Shown piece after piece: positions 1 to 5,071 of a stretch of 5,071 nucleotides of DNA. The notes beneath the pieces were generated by a model, which saw only the letters and a list, made by a program, of their open reading frames with translations, ran no database searches and was not told where the DNA came from. Every line of letters starts with the position of its first letter. The stretch's first letter is position 1. The translations under genes were made by a program, and so were the position numbers. The DNA is taken from the NCBI GenBank assembly GCA_021734005.1, contig JAIPJV010000169.1, positions 1-5,071 on the forward strand, read 5' to 3'. This DNA is from Fidelibacterota bacterium. GTDB lineage: Bacteria; Fidelibacterota; UBA2242; JAFGTP01.

Positions 1-1792
1 CCTCGGCCTCATTGATTTGACCATTCTGCATTTTGTCATTTATTTCCAGATCCATAGGTATAATTGTAACCCGGCCTTTATCCATCTGTTCCAGTTTTTT
101 GATGCTCTTGAGAGCAGCCTGCTTGTCTTCCGCTACAATTAATTCTGAAAGGTCGGAGAGATAGGCTTCAATGGCCTGGTAGTATTTTTGATCTGTATAA
201 ATCAATTCTGACAGTGCCCCTTTGATGCCCGGAAAATCTTCACGATTATCGAGGATAAATTTTACAGCCGGTTCAAAGCCTTCTTTATTCTGAATCAATT
301 CACTGTAAAAATCTATTTTATTCTGTAATTGATCAAGACGGGAGTCAAGTTTTCGTTTATTTTTTAATAATTGGGTTTCCTTTTTTTGTAATTCTTCCTG
401 TTTGGCCTGTTCCCTATTCAATTCCTGTTCTAATCTTTCCAGTTCCTCTTTTTGTTCTTCAATTTTGGTTTCGTTGCCAGTTTTTTTGTCTTCTAATTTA
501 TTTTTGTTAGCCTGGCCATTTTCAATTTTTGTTTTGATTTCATCAAGTTCTTTTTGGCGTTCTTCAATATTTTCTTTCAAATGATTCTGGGTAGCTGTTA
601 TTTCACTGGTTTTTCTGACCAGATCATAGCGCTGATCCTGTAATTCATTGAGTTCTTCTTCAATTTTATTATGCTCTTCTTCAATTTTTTGAAATTTTTC
701 GGAAGCCTTTTCATATTCTTTTTTCTTTTTTTGTAATTGTTCATCAATTTGATCGGCATCTTTTTTGGATTCCTGGGAGCGTTGTTTGGCAGACTGAATG
801 TTTTTGGCAGAATCTCTGATCTCCTGCTCTAGTCTTTTGATATCTTCACTGAGACTATTTCTCTTTTCTTTGAAAACTCGGTTATCAGCCTGTAAGCCAT
901 TACGTTTTTCTTTTTTTTCCTCCAATTTTTCTTTGTGTTTATCCAGATTTTGCTCAATCTTTTCAAATTGCATTCGGTTTTCTTTGATACTGGAGTTTAA
1001 CTTTTCAATTTGCTCATTAATCTGTTCAACTTTATTATTTTTATCTTCTAATTGTTCTTGCTTGGGTTGCGCTTCCTGCTGCAGATCTAGGACCTGTCGG
1101 GAAGCGAGCTTAACTTCTGCATCGACCAATTTTTCTGTAGTTTTTTGATAGCGTTTATAGCGTCTTAATTGCCGCTTGAGGCTCCGGACTTTTGTTTTGA
1201 CTTCACCGATAATATCTTCAACCCGGGTCAAATCTTCTTTGGTTGCATCCAGTTTTCGAAGAGTTGATTCACGCTGTTTATGATATTTGTTAATTCCAGC
1301 TGCTTCTTCAAAAAGCTGGCGCCTTTCCTGCGGCGTTTCACTGAGAATATCTTCCACCATTTTGAGTTCAATTACAGAATAAGCATTGGCTCCCATGCCT
1401 GTATCAATGAAAAGATCGGTAATATCTTTGAGGCGACAGGGAGTTTTGTTGATCAGATATTCGCTATCACTATTTCTAAAAACCCTTCTGGTAATCAACA
1501 CATCGGTGTAATCAATAGGCATTTTACCACTTACATTATGAATGGTCAGAGAAACCTCGGCAAAATTGGCCGGTCTTCTTTTTTCCGAGCCATTGAAGAT
1601 CATGTCAACATTACGGTCAGCCCGCAAAATCCTGGATTTCTGTTCACCAATCACCCATCGAATAGCATCAACAATATTAGTTTTGCCACACCCATTTGGG
1701 CCCACAATACAGGTTACCCCTCGGTCAAATACAATTTTTGTTTTTTTAAGAAAGGATTTGAAACCAGTGAGTGTTAATTTAGAAATATACAT
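1..1792 (-). CDS. smc: Chromosome segregation protein SMC, N-terminal half (3' end beyond left edge)
   Basis: SMC is the ATPase of the bacterial condensin. It dimerises through a hinge, binds ScpA/ScpB and compacts and segregates the chromosome. I translated the minus strand from the ATG at 1792-1790: 597 codons are open to the left edge with no stop, about half of the usual ~1,150-1,200 residues. Visible parts are the head N-lobe (MYISKLTLTGFKSF start), Walker A GPNGCGKT at residues 31-38, the R-loop LRADR near 56-60, FEEAAG at 161-166, a long Glu/Lys/Gln-rich coiled coil from about 168 to 500, and the first part of the hinge (FPGIKGALSELI at about 520-531, then VAEDKQAALKSIKKLEQMDK and GRVTIIPMDL). 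Hinge end, return coil, ABC signature and Walker B lie outside the window. The Walker A Ser is Thr, a permitted change. The start fits the family N-terminus; its ribosome site (TGGAA, 8 bases upstream) is weak. A 302-base gap separates it from the HIT gene. Confidence 0.97.
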   Translation of the reverse strand, partial: MYISKLTLTGFKSFLKKTKIVFDRGVTCIVGPNGCGKTNIVDAIRWVIGEQKSRILRADRNVDMIFNGSEKRRPANFAEVSLTIHNVSGKMPIDYTDVLITRRVFRNSDSEYLINKTPCRLKDITDLFIDTGMGANAYSVIELKMVEDILSETPQERRQLFEEAAGINKYHKQRESTLRKLDATKEDLTRVEDIIGEVKTKVRSLKRQLRRYKRYQKTTEKLVDAEVKLASRQVLDLQQEAQPKQEQLEDKNNKVEQINEQIEKLNSSIKENRMQFEKIEQNLDKHKEKLEEKKEKRNGLQADNRVFKEKRNSLSEDIKRLEQEIRDSAKNIQSAKQRSQESKKDADQIDEQLQKKKKEYEKASEKFQKIEEEHNKIEEELNELQDQRYDLVRKTSEITATQNHLKENIEERQKELDEIKTKIENGQANKNKLEDKKTGNETKIEEQKEELERLEQELNREQAKQEELQKKETQLLKNKRKLDSRLDQLQNKIDFYSELIQNKEGFEPAVKFILDNREDFPGIKGALSELIYTDQKYYQAIEAYLSDLSELIVAEDKQAALKSIKKLEQMDKGRVTIIPMDLEINDKMQNGQINEAE

Positions 1793-1875
1793 TCAAATTT
1801 TTCCATTAAACCAGGCTTATGATCATTAATAAACCAATAAATAAATTTGATTTTTCAGCTTTTTAATAGCAGTAA

Positions 1876-1904
1876 AATATAGGTTGAATTCCTTCCAAAA
1901 GCAA
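1876..1904 (-). promoter_or_regulatory. Candidate sigma-70-type promoter of smc
   Basis: Read on the minus strand, TTGCTT (1904-1899) and TATATT (1881-1876) are separated by 17 bases. The -10 matches TATAAT at five of six positions; the -35 matches TTGACA at only three. Transcription would begin near 1869 and give a leader of roughly 75 bases before the smc ATG at 1792. The wide gap upstream of smc supports a separate promoter here. The call rests on pattern alone in AT-rich DNA, where chance -10 matches are common. Confidence 0.4.
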
Positions 1905-1909
1905 CCTAT
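1879..1909. repeat. 8-bp perfect inverted repeat overlapping the candidate smc promoter
   Basis: ATAGGTTG at 1879-1886 is exactly mirrored by CAACCTAT at 1902-1909, with a 15-base spacer. The arm centres are 23 bases apart, close to two helical turns. One arm covers part of the -35 and the other part of the -10 of the candidate smc promoter. This geometry suits a dimeric repressor site, but a hairpin in DNA or RNA, or chance, is also possible. The repeat itself is seen directly; an operator role is inference. Confidence 0.5.
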
Positions 1910-2094
1910 TTAGCAGCCCTTTCAGAGGTATTTTTTGAAGGAGAATTTTAAGATGTTATTAGCATTTTTTCAATAATGGACAGACCGAAAAATATTAATA
2001 CAGTTCTCTTATCAGAAGAATTGGCAACGCATTTTGACAATTATCCCAAATAAAAAAGTATCGGGAAGTAAAAACTAACTTGAAATTTGGGCTA

Positions 2095-2442
2095 TCAGCC
2101 AGCCGGCCATTCCATTTTGCGGCCACCTAGCAGATGGAGATGGAGATGGTTGATTTCCTGACCTCCCATTTCACCACAATTGAAAACGAGTCGATATCCA
2201 TCTTCGTCAATATCCTGTTGACTGGCCATTTTCTGGGCAACCTGAACCATGCGGCCGACTAATTCCGTATCCTGTTCAAGAATGTCATTGACTGTGGGGA
2301 TGTGCTTTTTGGGAACAATCAAAATGTGAACAGGCGCCATCGGATTGATATCCTTGAAGGCTACTATGCTCTCGTCTTCATAAACAAAATCTGTATCCAT
2401 CTGGCCGGAAATAATGTTGCAGAATAAGCAATCGTCTGTCAT
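2095..2442 (-). CDS. hinT: HIT family protein, HINT1-type purine nucleoside phosphoramidate hydrolase
   Basis: HINT-type proteins are small cytoplasmic dimers that bind purine nucleotides and hydrolyse AMP linked to amines, including aminoacyl-AMP by-products. This one has 115 residues, normal for the family. The histidine triad HLHLHLL is at 99-105, and the middle His101 would be the nucleophile. NCGEMGGQE (88-96) precedes it, and the protein ends GGRKMEWPAG, very like the GGRQMHWPPG end of human HINT1. C5-x-x-C8 (CLFC) with His47 and His99 matches the zinc-site type seen in many bacterial HIT proteins. The loop position that is Ser107 in human HINT1 is Glu96 here, as I recall in many bacterial forms. 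AAAGGAG (2455-2449), 6 bases before the ATG, is a strong ribosome site. The gene begins 18 bases after the rsmE stop, so the two are probably co-transcribed. The HIT assignment is secure; the exact substrate is not. Confidence 0.95.
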   Translation of the reverse strand: MTDDCLFCNIISGQMDTDFVYEDESIVAFKDINPMAPVHILIVPKKHIPTVNDILEQDTELVGRMVQVAQKMASQQDIDEDGYRLVFNCGEMGGQEINHLHLHLLGGRKMEWPAG

Positions 2443-2460
2443 CGTGTTCTCCTTTATTGC

Positions 2461-3177
2461 TTAATTATATAAATGATAAAGACCTGATATAAGATTTGTT
2501 ACTGCTAATTCTGTGCGAAGCCGAAAAGGAAATATTTTGACAGGAATAAAGCCCAAACTGCGGGCTTTTTCGATTTCCCGATCGTGAAAACCGCCTTCCG
2601 GTCCCACTAAAACAGCAATCTCATCTACATCAGGATGCTGTTCATATATATTTGTCAAGGATCTGTGTCCTTCCTGGTGCGCAATTAGTTTAAGTTCTTT
2701 GTCCTGATTTTTTTCGAGCCATTCATGAATTTCATGATTGTCATTTATATTTGGAAGGTATGCTGTACCGGATTGTTTGGCAGACTGGATCGACTTTTTC
2801 ATGAATTTGTCGCGCCGAAATTTGTATTTGATGCAATTTTGCATTTCAAGAGGGGTAAATTGATCAACTCCCAGGCTTGTTATGCGGTCAATTATTAATT
2901 TCATAGCCTTATTGCGAACGATTCCTACACCAAGAGAAATAAACGGTTTTACTTTTCTTTCTCTGGAGAGGTCTTTGAGAACTTTTGCCCGAACTTTGCT
3001 ATCTTCTTCCTGTAGAAGTTTGACCTCTTTTTTATGGCCCTGACCGTCAAAAACTGAGACTACGGTTCCCCGAGACTTGCGAAGCACCCGGCAGCAATGG
3101 CGGTATTCATCACCTTTGATAAAGACAAATTCGTCCTCGATATCATGAGGTGGTACAAAAAAATTATACTCGTGCAT
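2461..3177 (-). CDS. rsmE: 16S rRNA (uracil(1498)-N3)-methyltransferase RsmE
   Basis: RsmE uses S-adenosylmethionine to methylate N3 of U1498 in helix 44 of 16S rRNA, in the assembled 30S subunit. The 238-residue length fits the family. The N-terminal PUA-like RNA-binding part (about 1-70) contains H27 and RVLR (30-33). The C-terminal SPOUT knot domain (about 75-238) has NKAMKLIIDRITSLGVDQFT at 89-108, KQSG (134-137) followed by LPNI, the cofactor-loop motif LVGPEGGF at 190-197, and LRTELAVTNLI at 220-230. Two motifs differ from the usual form: the SERS-like stretch after TPL reads EMQNC (111-115), and LRxETA is LRTELA. The start gives the expected N-terminus (MHEYNFFVPP), but no Shine-Dalgarno is visible in the 17 bases between the preceding stop and this ATG, so initiation may be coupled to the upstream gene. 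The family call is firm; preserved activity is likely but not shown. Confidence 0.94.
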   Translation of the reverse strand: MHEYNFFVPPHDIEDEFVFIKGDEYRHCCRVLRKSRGTVVSVFDGQGHKKEVKLLQEEDSKVRAKVLKDLSRERKVKPFISLGVGIVRNKAMKLIIDRITSLGVDQFTPLEMQNCIKYKFRRDKFMKKSIQSAKQSGTAYLPNINDNHEIHEWLEKNQDKELKLIAHQEGHRSLTNIYEQHPDVDEIAVLVGPEGGFHDREIEKARSLGFIPVKIFPFRLRTELAVTNLISGLYHLYN

Positions 3178-3194
3178 AGATTAAAGTGTTTGAA

Positions 3195-3890
3195 TTAAAA
3201 TTTCTTGCCAAAGCGAATAATCGCGATCATTCCACTGTAATCGGATTTGGCAGTGTAAGTTTCGACATCTTCCACTACATTTCCTTCCCGGTCATAATAA
3301 GTCGGTGGAGGATCAAGTTTTTCGTTGAACTTCATCATGTCATAACCAAAGGAGATTGAAAAAGAAGTGTTCCCTTCCCAGAGAAAATCAACACCAACAT
3401 TGATATTACCACCAAAAGTAAAAGCAGTAGAAATATTATTAATTCTTTCTTTAAATTCGGAAACATTAGGAGGGTCAAAGGCAATAACCGGGCCGGCATT
3501 CAATTGCACATAAGGACGAAAATTGTTTGCGATCATATCGGTGAAAAACAGTCTTTTGTAATTGAAATAAGTTTCCAGCATAGAGATACGTCTTTTATCG
3601 GAGCGCTGAAGAGAATAGGTTGTGCCATAATAGGGATCATAATAATTGATTGGATAATCATTTTCACCTCGCTGAACAATAAGACGAACAGTTGTACCGA
3701 TTTTATCAGAAGATGAAACATTTTTCTCAAAAAATCCGCCTAGGCCGGCGCCACTCGAGGTTTGAAACAATGAAAGCCCAGCGATTTTATTGCGGGGGTC
3801 ATCAATTGGGATCCTGTTCTGGGCAAAGGCTGTACTTCCGATGAATAAACCAAATAGTATTAAGATTTTTAGAATTTTATTTATATTCAT
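3195..3890 (-). CDS. Secreted outer-membrane beta-barrel protein, function unknown
   Basis: With the ATG at 3890 the product has 231 residues. Its signal peptide has Lys5 and Lys8, a hydrophobic core ILILFGLFIGST (9-20), and an AFA|Q cleavage site after residue 23. The mature part alternates polar and hydrophobic residues with Gly and aromatic positions typical of beta strands: GAGLGGFFEK (47-56), RPYVQLNAGPVIAFDP (125-140), TAFTFGGNINVGVDFLW (155-171), TSFSISFGYDMM (175-186). It ends in a strand MIAIIRFGKKF with a C-terminal Phe, the usual barrel-assembly signal. Small OmpA/OmpX-like barrels (8 strands) have this size. I do not recognise a specific family, so any transport or adhesion role is unknown. 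A TTG codon at 3908 in the same frame would add six residues, but it lies upstream of and overlaps the ribosome site, so I reject it as the start. The stop is 17 bases before rsmE. Confidence 0.85.
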   Translation of the reverse strand: MNINKILKILILFGLFIGSTAFAQNRIPIDDPRNKIAGLSLFQTSSGAGLGGFFEKNVSSSDKIGTTVRLIVQRGENDYPINYYDPYYGTTYSLQRSDKRRISMLETYFNYKRLFFTDMIANNFRPYVQLNAGPVIAFDPPNVSEFKERINNISTAFTFGGNINVGVDFLWEGNTSFSISFGYDMMKFNEKLDPPPTYYDREGNVVEDVETYTAKSDYSGMIAIIRFGKKF

Positions 3891-3897
3891 GTTTAAG

Positions 3898-3903
3898 CTC
3901 CTT
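3898..3903 (-). promoter_or_regulatory. Ribosome binding site that fixes the start of the small barrel gene
   Basis: Read on the minus strand, AAGGAG sits 7 bases before the ATG at 3890, an ideal spacing. It decides in favour of that ATG over the in-frame TTG at 3908, and the resulting protein begins directly with a well-formed signal peptide. Strong Shine-Dalgarno sites here and before the HIT gene argue against a typical Bacteroidota host. Confidence 0.85.
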
Positions 3904-3983
3904 GACAACTTCTCACAAATACAATATACAATTATTTCTACGAAAATAAAAATAATATGTTGCCAATTTTATTGGAAAAACTA

Positions 3984-5071
3984 TTAAAAGCGAGGATTGA
4001 CAACGTTATTATAAATTGAGCCAAATGTATATTCAAATCCAATTCTCAAACTATAAGAATAATCAGTTTGGATTTCTTTAATTTGTAACAGACGCTCTTC
4101 TTTGGTTACCGATTCTTTAGCCAGAGAAACTTGATCATGAATCAGAGATGCACTTCCTCCTAGATATAGGGAAAGGCCTTTAAATAGATTTAGATTAAAA
4201 CTATTATAAAGGGTAAACCTGTTCTTGTCAAAATCAGGAAAATAGTTGGAAGCCTCCAGAAAAACAGAGATTTCTCCCCAGCGGCGTTTATATTCCAGGT
4301 CAATTGAGAAATTTTGCCCGGGTAGATATTCTTCATTCTTATTATATATTGTGGTTTCAATATAATTATTATAGCGGTAACCAATATAATAACGCAGGCA
4401 CAACTGTCTTAAATTGGATTCTTCATAGGGGAAAAAATTATACTCAATAGCAGGAGAAGTGCGAAAATAAAAATTCAGATTAGAATACTTATTGGCTCCC
4501 ATTATATTAAATAGCCCAATAGAGAAATGATCGCCCAAACTTTTCACCGCCAAACCACCTAATTGATAGCGGCTTCTGATGGCAGTGATAGTTTCATCAT
4601 CAGTGTCATAAACTTCTCTGTTGTAGCGATAATCAAATTCTGTTTCTATTTTCCACTCTTTAGTAATTCGCTCAGCCTCAAGTTCCAGATCAGCATCATA
4701 ATCCTGGCTACTCTCTTCACTGTCCATATCTCCGGAGACCTGGATACTAAAAACCCAATTATCCCAGTTATCCTTTTTGATAATTTCCTCAGCGCTCTCG
4801 CCTCTGTAATTTATCTCAATATTTTTTGCTATTGAAGAATGAGCGATGTAAGGCATTAAACCAATTTTAAGATACTTTTGCATTTTATTGCGAACAATGT
4901 CATCAGTTGCATCTTTTCTGGTATTAAAAGCCAGCGTATCATTTTTATTTTGGAATCCATTCTGACCAATAAAATTTAAGATATATCGACGTCCTCCACT
5001 GCCTGTATGCTGGGAGGAAACCATAACATAGACAGATGCTTCTTTTCGTTCCCGTACATAATTAACAAAAT
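3984..5071 (-). CDS. Outer-membrane beta-barrel protein of an uncharacterised conserved family (5' end beyond right edge)
   Basis: The frame stays open from the stop at 3984-3986 to the right edge, giving 361 visible residues. A methionine codon at 5024 lies inside the protein: the 15 codons before it (FVNYVRERKEASVYV) continue the same domain, so the true start and any signal peptide are outside. The visible N-terminal part (about 1-110) has a TGSGG motif, FIGQNGF and LKIGLMPYIA and looks like a mixed alpha/beta domain rather than a barrel. From about residue 115 on there are amphipathic strands with many Tyr, Phe, Trp and Asn residues, separated by acidic loops (DMDSEESSQDYDADLELEAE). Late stretches include SPAIEYNFFPYEESNLRQL, KGLSLYLGGSASLIHDQVSL and the ending FGSIYNNVVNPRF, with a C-terminal Phe. 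From memory, the VNYVRDR, TGSGG and NNVVNPRF signatures recur in unnamed proteins of FCB-type bacteria. I cannot give a family name or function. The next gene begins 93 bases downstream. Confidence 0.85.
   Translation of the reverse strand, partial: FVNYVRERKEASVYVMVSSQHTGSGGRRYILNFIGQNGFQNKNDTLAFNTRKDATDDIVRNKMQKYLKIGLMPYIAHSSIAKNIEINYRGESAEEIIKKDNWDNWVFSIQVSGDMDSEESSQDYDADLELEAERITKEWKIETEFDYRYNREVYDTDDETITAIRSRYQLGGLAVKSLGDHFSIGLFNIMGANKYSNLNFYFRTSPAIEYNFFPYEESNLRQLCLRYYIGYRYNNYIETTIYNKNEEYLPGQNFSIDLEYKRRWGEISVFLEASNYFPDFDKNRFTLYNSFNLNLFKGLSLYLGGSASLIHDQVSLAKESVTKEERLLQIKEIQTDYSYSLRIGFEYTFGSIYNNVVNPRF

Larger units (their letters stand above)
1793..2094. other. Intergenic region between the HIT gene and smc
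   Basis: This 302-base stretch holds no convincing protein gene on either strand. It contains the candidate smc promoter with an inverted repeat (1876-1909). On the plus strand there is a Shine-Dalgarno-like AAGGAG (1938-1943) followed by two tiny overlapping reading frames (1953-1976 and 1976-2053), which I treat only as a finding. A 7-base inverted repeat (CCCAAAT at 2045-2051, ATTTGGG at 2085-2091) encloses a 33-base loop just downstream of the HIT stop. It has no T-run directly after it in the direction of transcription, so I do not call it a terminator. No tRNA or other RNA gene is apparent. Confidence 0.7.

Noticed and set aside
402..1148. Plus-strand open frames rich in Ser, Phe and Leu opposite the SMC coiled coil
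   Set aside because: They are antisense shadows of the Glu/Lys/Gln-rich coiled-coil codons, with no family resemblance. The minus-strand SMC frame is continuous through the whole stretch.
1280..1829. Two overlapping plus-strand open frames opposite the SMC head
   Set aside because: The minus strand encodes an unmistakable SMC ATPase head here, with Walker A and FEEAAG. The plus-strand products resemble nothing I know.
2045..2091. Inverted repeat CCCAAAT/ATTTGGG downstream of the HIT gene as a terminator
   Set aside because: The loop is 33 bases and no T-run follows the stem on the minus strand, so it lacks the form of an intrinsic terminator.
3504..3730. Open frames on both strands inside the small barrel gene
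   Set aside because: They are out-of-frame shadows. The barrel frame has the ribosome site, signal peptide and C-terminal Phe.
3891..3908. Upstream TTG start at 3908 for the small barrel protein
   Set aside because: The ribosome site AAGGAG at 3903-3898 lies inside that extension and is ideally spaced for the ATG at 3890, which also gives a cleaner signal peptide.
3963..3975. Short hairpin CCAAT-TTT-ATTGG just after the large barrel gene's stop, as an intrinsic terminator
   Set aside because: The stem is only 5 bp and weak, and the following T-rich stretch starts several bases away and is broken by A residues. It may be chance in AT-rich DNA.
4190..4835. Short open frames within the large barrel gene (4190-4384 minus strand, 4563-4835 plus strand)
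   Set aside because: Both lie wholly inside the long barrel frame and show no domain, ribosome site or family resemblance.
5022..5024. ATG at 5024 as the true start of the large barrel protein
   Set aside because: The frame continues to the window edge without a stop, and the preceding residues (FVNYVRERKEASVYV) read as part of the same conserved domain. This is an internal methionine.

Overview
The window is an AT-rich bacterial chromosomal segment. Every gene I can support lies on the minus strand, so transcription runs from the right end to the left. In that order they are: an outer-membrane beta-barrel protein whose 5' end is cut off by the right edge; a small secreted beta-barrel protein; the 16S rRNA methyltransferase RsmE; a HINT1-type HIT nucleotide hydrolase; a gap of about 300 bases; and the N-terminal half of the chromosome-condensation ATPase SMC, cut off by the left edge.

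The host is Gram-negative, because two products look like outer-membrane barrels and one has a clear signal peptide. The SMC head resembles those I remember from the Bacteroidota/FCB superphylum (Walker A with GCGK, NGS after the R-loop, CRLKDIT, IELKMVEDIL). However, two genes here have strong AAGGAG-type ribosome binding sites, which true Bacteroidota rarely use. A member of the wider FCB group, such as Calditrichota, Marinimicrobia or Ignavibacteria-like lineages, is therefore my best inference. The exact phylum is not settled.

Layout: 3984-5071 large barrel protein (partial); 3891-3983 short AT-rich spacer; 3195-3890 small barrel protein; 17-base gap; 2461-3177 rsmE; 18-base gap; 2095-2442 HIT gene; 1793-2094 intergenic region with a candidate smc promoter; 1-1792 smc (partial). 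The small barrel gene, rsmE and the HIT gene are packed tightly enough to be one transcript. The large barrel gene may belong to the same unit across a 93-base spacer. smc probably has its own promoter.

The genes do not form an obvious single pathway. They combine envelope proteins, ribosome modification, nucleotide housekeeping and chromosome segregation, which is ordinary core-genome content. I see no mobile element, CRISPR array, RNA gene or defence system. The points most worth a second look are the uncharacterised large barrel family, the inverted repeat sitting on the smc promoter, a tiny plus-strand reading-frame pair in the same gap, and the altered motifs and missing Shine-Dalgarno of rsmE.
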